Positions 5,630-13,193 of a stretch of DNA of 31,964 bases are shown one piece after another. Position numbers and translations under genes: made by a program. Under the pieces are notes generated by a model. The model worked only from the letters and a program-made list of their open reading frames with translations, was not told the DNA's origin and did no database searches. Source of the DNA: JBQTJJ01 sp052387235. GTDB taxonomy: Bacteria > Actinomycetota > Acidimicrobiia > Acidimicrobiales > GCA-2861595. The stretch lies in NCBI GenBank assembly GCA_052387235.1, contig JBQTJJ010000181.1:1-31964 (forward strand), read 5' to 3'. Positions within the stretch are counted from its first letter, which is position 1; the number at the start of each line of letters is the position of its first letter.

Positions 5630-8600
5630 ATGCACGTGGTCCTGCGGGTCGGGGAGGTCGAGCTCGACGTCGAGGTGCACGTTCCGGCGGGGGCCGGCGT
5701 GGTCGTGGCCCAGCTGGCCGAGGCGCTGGCCGGTGGCCGTGTCGCCCCCGGCACGGGGATCGTGGTTGGGGACCGTCTCCTGGGCCCCGAGGTCCCGCTG
5801 GCCGGCGCCGGCATCCGCCAGGGCGACGTGCTGCGGCTGGCGCGCACGCCCCCGGCGCCGGCGCCCGGGGCACCGGTCGCCGAACTGCGGCTGGTGGGAG
5901 GCACATGCGCCGGCGCCCGCCTCCCCCTCCCGCCCGGCTCGGTGGTGGTGGGGCGGCATGGCGACGCCGTGCCCGACCATCCCACCGTGTCCGCCCGCCA
6001 CGCCCGGCTGTCGGTGGCCGGCGCCGGGACGTTCGTGGTGGAGGACCTCGGCTCCACCAACGGCACCCGCGTCGACGGGGTCTTCGTCACCGCGCCGGCG
6101 GCGGTGGGGCCGGGCCATCTGCTCGAGCTCGGCGCCGTGCAGGCCCGGGTCGTGCCGGCCGGCGCCGGCCCCGTCGCTCCACTGGGGGCGCCGGGGGTCG
6201 GGACGGGTACGGCCCCGTTCAACCGTCCGCCCCGCGCCGCCCCGCCTCCGGGCCCGGCTGCGGTGGCGGTCCCGGTCCTGCCGCCCGAGCCGGCGCCGGC
6301 CGCCCGCTTCAGCTGGGCCATGCTGCTGGCGCCGCTCGTCCTGGGCGCCGTCATGGCCGTGGTGTTCGAGCCGGTCATGGCCGCCTTCGCCGTCTTCGGC
6401 CCCGTGGTCACGGTGGGCACGTGGTGGGAGGACCGCCGGCGCGTGGCCCGGGAGCGGGAGGCCAACGGCCGGCGCCGGGCCGCCGACCTGGCCGCCTTCG
6501 CCGCCGGCCTGGCCCGGGCCGCGGAGGAGGAGGTCGACCGCCGGCGCCTCCTGCTCCCGGATCCGGCCGAGGTGCTGGGCCGGGCCGAGGGGCCGGACAC
6601 GCGGGTGTGGGAGCGGCGCCGGACGGCGCCCGAGTTCCTGCGGTTGCGCCTGGGGCTGGCCGACGCGTCATGGCAGGCGCCGCTGGCCGAAGGCCCGGGC
6701 ACGCGCCTGCCCGAGGCGGGCGCCGCGCTGGCGTCGAGCGGGGTGCTGCGCCGGGTGCCGGTGGAGGTCGACGTGGGACCGGGGCGGGCCCTGGGCGTGG
6801 TGGGGCCGCGGCCGGCGGCGGCGGCGCTCGTGCGCAGTCTGGTGTGCCAGGCCGCCGTCCACCACGGCCCCGCCGACCTGCGCATCGCCGTCCTCGCCGA
6901 CCACGCGTCCGCGTCGGGCTGGGACTGGGCCAAGTGGCTCCCGCACACCGCCGGCCTGCAAGCCGCCGGGCGGGAGGGCGCCGAGGCGGTGGCGGTGGGC
7001 TGGCGTGGCGCGGACGGTGGTCCGGCGCTGCTGGCCGTCGTGGACGGTGAGGGCTTCACCGAGGGCCGGTGCGCCGCCGTCCGGGATCTGCTGGCGGCCG
7101 GCGGGGTCGGCGCCGTCGTGGTGGCCCCGAGTGCCTCCCGCCTGCCGGCCACGTGCACCGCTGTGGTGGAGCTGGAGGGCGAGGACGGCGCGGCCCGCCT
7201 GCACGAGACCGGCGCCGCGTCGTCCGTGGACCGGTTGCTCGTCGCCGGCGTCCCGGAGCCGCTGGCCCGGGCCTGCGCCCGCTCGCTGGCCCGTCTCGAG
7301 GATCCGGAAGCCGCCGACGCCGGCGGCCACCTGCCGGCGTCGGTGCCGCTGCTCGGCCTGCTCGGGCTCGACCAGGTCAGCGCCGAGGCGTTGCGCCGGC
7401 GGTGGCGGGCGTCGTCGTCGGCCTCGTCGCTGGCGGCGGTGGTGGGCGCGGCGGGGGAGGGGCCGCTCGTCCTGGACCTGGTGGCCGACGGCCCGCACGC
7501 CCTGGTCGCAGGCACCACCGGTTCGGGGAAGAGCGAGTTGCTCCGCACCCTCGTGGCGTCGCTCGCCACCGCGTACGGGCCGGACCAGCTCACCTTCGTG
7601 CTGGTCGACTACAAGGGCGGCAGCGCCTTCGCCGGGTGTGCCCGCCTGCCCCACGTGGTTGGGATGGTCACCGACCTCGACGAGCACCTCGGCGAGCGGG
7701 CCCTGCGGTCGCTGGAGGCGGAGCTGCGCCATCGGGAGACGGTGCTGGCGGAGGCCGGCGCCGCCGATCTGTGCGAGTACGCGGCCGGCCGGGCGTCCGG
7801 CGCGCCGCTGGCGCCGTTGCCCCGGCTGGTGGTGGTGATCGACGAGTTCGCCACCCTGGCCGCCGAGCTGCCCGACTTCATGGACTCGCTGGTGGGCATC
7901 GCCCAGCGGGGCCGCAGCCTCGGGGTGCACCTCGTGCTGGCCACCCAGCGTCCGTCGGGAGCGGTGAGCGACAGCATCCGGGCCAACACCAACCTGCGCA
8001 TCGCACTGCGGGTGCAGGACGTCCCCGACTCCACCGACGTGCTCGGCACGCCCGCCGCCGCTGGCCTCGACCGCCGGGTGGCGGGCCGGGGCTTCGTCCG
8101 CCTCGGGTCGGCGGAGGTCGTGGCGTTCCAGGCCGCTCTGGTGAGCGCGGCCGGCCCCTCGGGCGCCGGCTCGGTGGTGCGGGCAGGGCCGTTCGGGTTC
8201 GCCACGCCTGCCGCTGCTCCTGCCGGCCCGCAGGACGCGGGGGTCGGCGCCTGGCCCGGTCCGGGCGGGCCTGGTGCGAGCGGGGTGGACGACGGCGCGC
8301 CCACCGACCTGGCCCGCCTGGTCGGCGCCGCCCGCGACGCGGCCCGGGCCGAGGGCGGGAGGCCGCCCCGCCGGCCGTGGCTCGAGCCCCTTCCGTCCGC
8401 CGTCCTGCTGCGGGACCTGCCGGCCGGGGCCGTGGGCCTGGCCGACGAGCCCCATCGCCAGCGCCAGGTGCCGTACTCGTGGGCGCCGGCGGCCGGCAAC
8501 CTCCTGCTGTGCGGCGTGGCCGGCAGCGGCACGAGCACGGCCCTGGCCTCGCTGGCCCTCGCCCTGGTGGCGGGGCCGGGCGGCGCCGGCTCGCACGTGT

Positions 8601-10111
8601 ACGTGCTCGACTTCGGCGCCGGCGCCCTGGCCCCGCTGGCGGCGCTGCCCCAGGTGGGCGCGGTCGTGGTTGCCGGCGAGCGCGAGCGCCAGGAGCGTCT
8701 CGTGCGCACCCTCCGGGCCGAGCTGGAGCGGCGCCGGGACGCGGTGGCTTCGGGCCGGCCCGGCCGGCGGCCCGCCGTCGTGCTGCTCGTCGACAGCCTG
8801 GGCGGGCTGTGCGCCGCCTTCGACGACGTGCCCGGGATGGCCGTGCGCGACGACCTGGCCCGGGTGCTGGCCGACGGCCCCGCCCTCGGGATGGTCGCGG
8901 TGGCCGGCGTCGACCGGCCCGGTGCCGTCCCGGTGGCGCTGGGCGCGCTGTTCCCGGAGCGGCTGGTGTTCCGCCTGGCCGATCCTTACGACGCCACCGC
9001 CTTCGGGCTGGCGGTGGCGCCGGGACGGCGCAGGCCGGCGGGCCGGGCCGTCGACGTGACCAGCCGCTGCGAGGTGCAGGTCGCCCTCCCCGCGCCGGGC
9101 GGGCTCGACGAGCTGGCCGCGGCGGTGGCCGACATGGCCCTGTCGGTCCCGCCGCCGTGCACGGCACCGGCCTCGATCGCGGTGCTGCCGGAGGTGGTGG
9201 ACGTGGCCGGCATCATCGGGCTCGCCCGGCTCGACGGGCCGGAGTGGTTCGTGCCGGTCGCGGTCGGCGACGCCGAGCTGGCCCCCGTCGGCTTCCGGCT
9301 GGGCGAGGGGGACCACGTCCTCGTCGCCGGACCGGCCCGGTCGGGCAAGAGCACGGTGCTGTGCGCGGTCGCCAGGGTGGTGCACGCGGCCCGTCCCGAT
9401 GCCGGCGTCTGGGCCGTCGCCCCCCGCCGCTCGCCGCTGCGGGAGGCGCCCGGGGTGTCGGCGCTCGTCACCGACCCCGCCGGCGTCGGCCCCGCCCTCG
9501 AAGCCGTGCTCGCCGCCTCCGGGCCCCAGGTCGTCCTGGTCGACGACGCCGACACCGTCGACGGCGCGGCCGGCGCCTTCGAGGCCCTGTTCGGGGCCCG
9601 CCGGCCCGACGTGCACGTGGTCGCGGCAGGCCGGGCCGACGCCCTGCGCACGGCCTACGGGCACTGGGTGACCCACGTGCGGCGAAGCCGCCAGGGCCTG
9701 GCCCTGCGGCCCCACCTCGACCTCGACGGCGACCTGTGGCACACCGTCCTGCCCCGCCGGGGGCCGGCCCGCTATCCGGCCGGGCGGGGCTACCTGGTGT
9801 ACGAGGGGTCGGTCGAGCTGGTGCAGGCGGCCGCCGGCGCCCAACGCCACGCCGGTTCGCCGGGCCCGGTGGCGGCGGTGCCGACCGGCCGGGGCCCTGA
9901 TGCCGATGCCGGCCGGCCGGGCCCGGTTAGGCCGACGCCCACCGGCCGGGGCCCCGGCGCCGATGCCGACCGGCCGGGCCCGGTGACGCCGATGCCGGCT
10001 GGCCGGAGCCCTGACGTCCGCACCGTGTCCGCCGGGCCGGGCCCGGTGACGGTGGTGCCGACCGGCCGGAGCCCTGAGGTCCGCACCGTGTCCGCCGGGC
10101 CGGGTCGGTGA
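5630..10111 (+). CDS. type VII-like secretion ATPase: ubiquitin-like, FHA, two membrane segments, three FtsK/SpoIIIE domains
   Basis: This encodes a 1493-residue protein resembling EssC/EccC, the motor that drives WXG100 export. Residues 1-71 look ubiquitin-like (YukD/EccD-type end: L.GAGIRQGDVLRL). Residues 86-173 are an FHA domain with GRH (108-110), SARH (121-124) and STNGT (142-146). Membrane segments are about 228-246 and 249-264. ATPase 1 has GTTGSGKS (628-635) and VVVIDEF (734-740). ATPase 2 has GVAGSGTST (962-970), where Thr replaces the P-loop Lys, and VLLVDSL. ATPase 3 has GPARSGKST (1234-1242) and VVLVDDAD (1301-1308). A repetitive Pro/Gly tail follows (1411-1490). The ATG at 5630 is preferred over the GTG at 5627 because GGGAG lies 7 nt upstream. 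The stop overlaps the kinase gene (GTGA). EccB, EccD, EccE and mycosin are not seen. Confidence 0.88.
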   Translation: MHVVLRVGEVELDVEVHVPAGAGVVVAQLAEALAGGRVAPGTGIVVGDRLLGPEVPLAGAGIRQGDVLRLARTPPAPAPGAPVAELRLVGGTCAGARLPLPPGSVVVGRHGDAVPDHPTVSARHARLSVAGAGTFVVEDLGSTNGTRVDGVFVTAPAAVGPGHLLELGAVQARVVPAGAGPVAPLGAPGVGTGTAPFNRPPRAAPPPGPAAVAVPVLPPEPAPAARFSWAMLLAPLVLGAVMAVVFEPVMAAFAVFGPVVTVGTWWEDRRRVAREREANGRRRAADLAAFAAGLARAAEEEVDRRRLLLPDPAEVLGRAEGPDTRVWERRRTAPEFLRLRLGLADASWQAPLAEGPGTRLPEAGAALASSGVLRRVPVEVDVGPGRALGVVGPRPAAAALVRSLVCQAAVHHGPADLRIAVLADHASASGWDWAKWLPHTAGLQAAGREGAEAVAVGWRGADGGPALLAVVDGEGFTEGRCAAVRDLLAAGGVGAVVVAPSASRLPATCTAVVELEGEDGAARLHETGAASSVDRLLVAGVPEPLARACARSLARLEDPEAADAGGHLPASVPLLGLLGLDQVSAEALRRRWRASSSASSLAAVVGAAGEGPLVLDLVADGPHALVAGTTGSGKSELLRTLVASLATAYGPDQLTFVLVDYKGGSAFAGCARLPHVVGMVTDLDEHLGERALRSLEAELRHRETVLAEAGAADLCEYAAGRASGAPLAPLPRLVVVIDEFATLAAELPDFMDSLVGIAQRGRSLGVHLVLATQRPSGAVSDSIRANTNLRIALRVQDVPDSTDVLGTPAAAGLDRRVAGRGFVRLGSAEVVAFQAALVSAAGPSGAGSVVRAGPFGFATPAAAPAGPQDAGVGAWPGPGGPGASGVDDGAPTDLARLVGAARDAARAEGGRPPRRPWLEPLPSAVLLRDLPAGAVGLADEPHRQRQVPYSWAPAAGNLLLCGVAGSGTSTALASLALALVAGPGGAGSHVYVLDFGAGALAPLAALPQVGAVVVAGERERQERLVRTLRAELERRRDAVASGRPGRRPAVVLLVDSLGGLCAAFDDVPGMAVRDDLARVLADGPALGMVAVAGVDRPGAVPVALGALFPERLVFRLADPYDATAFGLAVAPGRRRPAGRAVDVTSRCEVQVALPAPGGLDELAAAVADMALSVPPPCTAPASIAVLPEVVDVAGIIGLARLDGPEWFVPVAVGDAELAPVGFRLGEGDHVLVAGPARSGKSTVLCAVARVVHAARPDAGVWAVAPRRSPLREAPGVSALVTDPAGVGPALEAVLAASGPQVVLVDDADTVDGAAGAFEALFGARRPDVHVVAAGRADALRTAYGHWVTHVRRSRQGLALRPHLDLDGDLWHTVLPRRGPARYPAGRGYLVYEGSVELVQAAAGAQRHAGSPGPVAAVPTGRGPDADAGRPGPVRPTPTGRGPGADADRPGPVTPMPAGRSPDVRTVSAGPGPVTVVPTGRSPEVRTVSAGPGR
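9860..10099 (+). repeat. four degenerate 57-63-bp coding repeats at the ATPase C-terminus
   Basis: Residues 1411-1490 of the ATPase form four units starting PGPV, each with PTGR or PAGR at about position 8-11. Unit lengths are 19, 19, 21 and 21 residues, the last two nearly identical (ending VRTVSAG). The array sits just before the overlapping kinase start and looks like an in-frame minisatellite that could vary between strains. Confidence 0.8.
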
Positions 10112-11853
10112 AGGGGCCCTCCCCCGGGCTCCCGGGCTACGTGGTGGAGGCCGCCCTCGGGCGGGGCGCCATGGGCTCGGTGCACCGGGCCCGTCGGGCC
10201 GGCTGGGCCGGTCGGGTGGTGGCGCTGAAGCGGGTGCCCCGGGGCGGGCCCGGCCTGGCCGCCGCCCTGCGCTCCGAGGCCGAGGCGCTGGCCGCGCTGG
10301 ACCACCCTCACATCGTCCGGATCCTCGACCTCGTCCCGGACGGCGACGGCGTGGCCATCGCCATGCAGTACGCCCCTGGGGGGTCGTTGGAGGCCCTCCT
10401 CCGCCGGCGGGGCTGGCTCAGCGCCGGCGAGGTGGTGGCCGTGGCCGCCCCGCTCGCCGACGCCCTGGCCTCGGCCCACCGCCGGGGCCTGGTGCACTGC
10501 GACGTGAAGCCGGCCAACGTCCTGTTCACGTCCGACGGGGAGCCGCTGCTCTGCGACTTCGGCCTGGCCCGGCGGGCCGCCTCCCCCGCCGGCGGCCGGC
10601 CGCCGGCCCGCCCGTCGGGCACGGCCGAGTACTTCGACCCGGCCGTCGCCGGCGGTCGGGGTCCCGACGAGCGCAGCGACGTCTACAGCCTCGGCGCCGT
10701 CTGCTACGAGATGCTCGCCGGTCGCCCGCCCTTCGAGGGCGCCACCGCCGGCGCCGTCCTCGCAGCTGCGGCCGCCGGCGCATTCGACCCGCTGGCGTCG
10801 GCCGCCCCCGGCACCCCGGCCCCGCTGGCCGCCGCCGTCGAGCGGGCGCTGGCCCGCCATCCCGACGACCGGTTCGCCACCGCTGCCGCCTTCGGCTCCG
10901 CCCTCCGCGCCGCCGTGCCCCATGCCCGCAGCCCCCTCGCCCCGGCCGACCCCACGACCCGTGGCGCCGAGGGTTCGCCCGCATCCCACCCCGCCGGCAG
11001 ACGACCGCCGGCGCCCCTCCCGCCACCCGGCCCCGCCGCCGCATCCCACCCCGCCCACCCCGCCGGCCCCGCCGCCGCCGCATCCCACCCGGCCGGCCAC
11101 CCGCCGCCACCCCTCCCGCCCCCAGGCCCGGCCGTCGACCCCCGGCATCCGTCCTGCTACCGACCGCCGCCGCCCACCAGCGCCCCTCTCACCGTTCCGC
11201 CTGAACCGCCGGCGGGCCCCGCCGGGACCTCGGACCCGTCCGGCCCCGACGAGCCGGAGCACCCGATCCGTCGACCCACCCGGTCCTTCGGGCCCCGCCC
11301 CCCACGACCGGCCGGGCCCCCTCCCTCACCCTCGGGCCACCGCCGGCCGCGCCTGGCCCGGACCGCGCCGCTGGTGGTGGGGGTGGCGGCCGTCCTCGTG
11401 GCGGCCGGCACGCTGGCCGCCGGCGCGGGCCCCGGACCGCAGCGCCCGGAGGCCGTCACCGTGGCCGCCACCCGACCGGCCGGCGCCGCCTGTGATCCCA
11501 TCGCCACCCCCCTCAGCGGCGATCTGGACGGCGACGGCTGCGACACCGCCGTCTCGTGGCGGGGCAACGTGGTCGAGGCCGCCGGCATCCGCTACCACCT
11601 CGGCCGGCCCGGCGACGTCCTGCTCCTCGGTGACTGGGACTGCGACCGCCGCGACACCCCGGCCCTCTACCGCCCCGCGACCGGCCAGGTCTTCATCTTC
11701 CCGGCCTGGGCCGGCCAGGGCCCGGCCCTGGCCGGCACCGACGCCGGCCGCCACCCCACCGCCGGCGAGGCCACGGTCGTCCGGGGCCCCGACGGCTGCG
11801 ACCAGGTCGCGGTGTCGGCCCCGCCCCCGCCGCCCGCCGCCCCCCGCTCCTGA
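10108..11853 (+). CDS. membrane Ser/Thr protein kinase with calcium-loop outer domain
   Basis: This encodes a 581-residue PknB-type receptor kinase. The cytoplasmic kinase domain (about 10-270) has LGRGAMGSV (17-25), VALK with K41, HCDVKPANV (130-138), DFG (150-152), GTAEYFDPAV (171-180) and SDVYSLG (190-196). The catalytic-loop Arg of HRD is Cys here, making it a non-RD kinase, and the APE motif is weak. A long Pro/Ala/His linker (about 275-415) precedes one membrane segment (about 419-439). The outer region has D-L-D-G-D-G-C-D (472-479) and GDWDCDRRD (508-516), resembling FG-GAP/VCBS calcium loops, with Cys pairs that may form disulfides; no PASTA repeats. GTG overlaps the ATPase stop by 4 nt, so the kinase may phosphorylate a ligand for the ATPase FHA domain (inference). 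Confidence 0.88.
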   Translation: MKGPSPGLPGYVVEAALGRGAMGSVHRARRAGWAGRVVALKRVPRGGPGLAAALRSEAEALAALDHPHIVRILDLVPDGDGVAIAMQYAPGGSLEALLRRRGWLSAGEVVAVAAPLADALASAHRRGLVHCDVKPANVLFTSDGEPLLCDFGLARRAASPAGGRPPARPSGTAEYFDPAVAGGRGPDERSDVYSLGAVCYEMLAGRPPFEGATAGAVLAAAAAGAFDPLASAAPGTPAPLAAAVERALARHPDDRFATAAAFGSALRAAVPHARSPLAPADPTTRGAEGSPASHPAGRRPPAPLPPPGPAAASHPAHPAGPAAAASHPAGHPPPPLPPPGPAVDPRHPSCYRPPPPTSAPLTVPPEPPAGPAGTSDPSGPDEPEHPIRRPTRSFGPRPPRPAGPPPSPSGHRRPRLARTAPLVVGVAAVLVAAGTLAAGAGPGPQRPEAVTVAATRPAGAACDPIATPLSGDLDGDGCDTAVSWRGNVVEAAGIRYHLGRPGDVLLLGDWDCDRRDTPALYRPATGQVFIFPAWAGQGPALAGTDAGRHPTAGEATVVRGPDGCDQVAVSAPPPPPAAPRS

Positions 11854-11900
11854 TTCCGGGAAGGCTGACGTTCGCCATGCGGAAGTCAGGCTTCCCGGAA
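11854..11900 (+). terminator. long stem-loop right after the kinase stop codon
   Basis: The 16-nt arms 11854-11869 and 11885-11900 pair except for one central mismatch (10 bp, mismatch, 5 bp), with a 15-nt loop whose ends can pair partly. It begins at the base after TGA and ends the WXG100-ATPase-kinase unit. There is no T tract, so it may terminate transcription or stabilise the mRNA 3' end. Confidence 0.55.
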
Positions 11901-11978
11901 CCGGGAACGCTCCGCCGGCGCCGAGCTTAAGGGCCGGAACGAGACGCCATGAGGGTAGCCAGAAAGCGTCGGGAAGGG

Positions 11979-11984
11979 TAGAGT
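11979..11984 (+). promoter_or_regulatory. -10-like TAGAGT, leaderless arrangement
   Basis: TAGAGT ends 6 nt before the ATG at 11991, so transcription would begin at or next to the start codon. A purine run (GGGAAGGG, 11971-11978) is too far upstream to be an ideal ribosome site. No clear -35 is seen. Confidence 0.5.
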
Positions 11985-11990
11985 CTGGCC

Positions 11991-12221
11991 ATGGCCGACC
12001 CCATCCGCTGGATGAGCACCCGTGACACCTCGGAGCGCCTGGGCGTCACGCTGCGCACCCTCTACCGGTTCATCGACGAGGGGCAGATCGCGGCGTACAA
12101 GCTGGGCCGGGTCATCCGGCTGAAGGAGAGCGACGTCGAGGCGTTCATCGAGAACGCCCGCATCGAGCCCGGCGCGCTCGAGCACCTCTACCCCGAGCCC
12201 CGCAAGGAACCGGCCCGCTGA
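11991..12221 (+). CDS. small excisionase/MerR-type helix-turn-helix DNA-binding protein
   Basis: This encodes a 76-residue protein consisting almost wholly of a winged helix-turn-helix of the excisionase family. WMSTRDTSERLGVTLRTLYRFIDEG forms the two helices and turn (7-31), IAAYKLGRVIRL the wing (33-44) and KESDVEAFIENARI the last helix (45-58). Stand-alone proteins of this type are often chromosomal regulators in Actinobacteria (BldC is a related fold), so no phage origin is implied; no integrase or att-like repeats are nearby. The tail is PGALEHLYPEPRKEPAR. It is a single-gene unit between the kinase hairpin and a convergent gene 7 bp away. Its target is unknown. Confidence 0.85.
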   Translation: MADPIRWMSTRDTSERLGVTLRTLYRFIDEGQIAAYKLGRVIRLKESDVEAFIENARIEPGALEHLYPEPRKEPAR

Positions 12222-12228
12222 GCCGGCG

Positions 12229-12789
12229 TCAGCCGAGCAGGGTCACCTCCCGCACCGCCCCGAGGTGCACGTAGATCGTGCCCCCGGCGCCGGCGTGGAG
12301 GCGCAGCGTGGCCACGTCGGCCCCCACCGCCCGCAGCTCCCCGGTCAGGGCCTCGCCCCCCCCGTCCGCCACGATGCGCACCCGCGGGCGCTCGCCCGCC
12401 AGCCCGGCCAGCACGTCGGCCAGCCCGGCGTCCACCGGCGCGGCCCGATCGGACGACGCCGCGTCGGCGGCCCGGTAGCCCTGCTCCGGCCGCAGGGTGA
12501 CGACGGCGCTGAAGGCCACCAGGGTGGCGGTCCCGCCGTCGTGGCGGAGCACGCAGAAGTCGCGGGCCACGGTGGCGATCCTGCCCTGCAGGGTGTGCCC
12601 GGCGGTGGTCCGCACGGCCACGCCGGCGCCGCTCTCCGACAGGTCGAGGGCCACGCCGGCGAAGCGGGCGTCCTCCTCGGCCTGCCGGCGCAGCCACCGC
12701 TCGCGGATCCGGGACCGGGCCGCCTCCTCCACCGCGGCGTCGGAGCTCCAGCGGGCCAGGTCGGCCAGCAGGACGTCGACGTCGTCCAT
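12229..12789 (-). CDS. unknown-function protein with two possible LSm-like repeats
   Basis: This encodes a 186-residue protein I do not recognise by name. A charged helical N-terminus (1-45; WSSDAAVEEAARSRIRERW) is followed by two similar beta-rich blocks. Block one runs about 48-105 (VAVRTTAGHTLQGRIATVARDF...VAFSAVVTL). Block two runs about 130-186 (VRIVADGGGEALTGELRAVGADV...YVHLGAVREV). Each has strand, G-x-x-L-x-G-x-[IL], strand and a closing V-x-L strand, reminiscent of small Sm-like barrels. Neither shows Hfq RNA-binding residues I could name. The ATG at 12789 is the first start after the divergent HIT promoter; longer versions would run through the HIT gene. It has no signal peptide or membrane span. 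The real-gene call is firmer than the fold suggestion. Confidence 0.7.
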   Translation of the reverse strand: MDDVDVLLADLARWSSDAAVEEAARSRIRERWLRRQAEEDARFAGVALDLSESGAGVAVRTTAGHTLQGRIATVARDFCVLRHDGGTATLVAFSAVVTLRPEQGYRAADAASSDRAAPVDAGLADVLAGLAGERPRVRIVADGGGEALTGELRAVGADVATLRLHAGAGGTIYVHLGAVREVTLLG

Positions 12790-12804
12790 GTGCGCCACCG
12801 GGCC

Positions 12805-12818
12805 CGACGCTAGCGTCG
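12805..12818. promoter_or_regulatory. perfect 14-bp palindrome forming a bidirectional -10
   Basis: CGACGCTAGCGTCG equals its own reverse complement and lies in the 34-bp gap between the divergent unknown gene (start 12789) and the HIT gene (start 12824). It contains TAGCGT on both strands: 12811-12816 on plus, 7 nt before the HIT GTG (leaderless), and 12807-12812 on minus, 17 nt before the other ATG. It could be a shared promoter, an operator, or both. Confidence 0.45.
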
Positions 12819-12823
12819 CGGCA

Positions 12824-13171
12824 GTGACCGACGACTGCCTGTTCTGCAAGATCGTCGCCGGGGACGTGCCCTCCGAGGAGGTGGCCTCCACCGGGACCAC
12901 CTACGCCTTCCGCGACATCCAGCCCGGCGCGCCCACCCACGTCCTGGTGGTGCCCCGCCGCCACATCGCAGACGCCGCCGCCGTGGGCGCCGGCGACGGC
13001 GACCTACTGGCGGACATGGTGGCCACGGCCCAGGAGGTGGCCCGGCGCGAGGGCGTGCACGAGTCCGGGTACCGCCTCGTGTGCAACGTGGGCGAGGACG
13101 CCTCCAACTCGGTGCCCCACCTGCACCTGCACGTCCTCGGGGGCCGGCGCCTCGGCTGGCCGCCCGGCTGA
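12824..13171 (+). CDS. HIT family nucleotide-binding protein (HinT-like)
   Basis: This encodes a 115-residue histidine-triad hydrolase. HinT-type enzymes cleave purine nucleoside phosphoramidates and acyl-adenylates. DCLFCKIVAGDVPSEEV (4-20), PGAPTHVLVVPRRHI (34-48) and the triad H99-L-H101-L-H103 are intact. The C5-x-x-C8 pair could join histidines in a zinc site, as in some family members. The GTG at 12824 is preferred because it directly precedes the conserved N-terminus and lies 7 nt after TAGCGT; there is no Shine-Dalgarno. PhoH starts 22 bp downstream. The length is normal for the family. Confidence 0.93.
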   Translation: MTDDCLFCKIVAGDVPSEEVASTGTTYAFRDIQPGAPTHVLVVPRRHIADAAAVGAGDGDLLADMVATAQEVARREGVHESGYRLVCNVGEDASNSVPHLHLHVLGGRRLGWPPG

Positions 13172-13193
13172 CGTACGCTGGCCTCGAGCTCCT

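Noticed and set aside
6668..9850. 1060-residue minus-strand reading frame opposite the secretion ATPase
   Set aside because: Shadow of the FHA-FtsK coding strand; Gly/His/Arg/Gln-rich sequence with no domain or start signal.
10921..11340. GC-rich ATCCCACC/CCGCC repeats in the kinase linker as a CRISPR or structured RNA
   Set aside because: Irregular spacing and in-frame Pro/Ala/His-rich coding fit a disordered juxtamembrane linker.
11991..12221. Excisionase-type protein as a sign of a prophage or integrative element
   Set aside because: No integrase, att repeats or phage genes nearby; stand-alone proteins of this fold are common chromosomal regulators in Actinobacteria.
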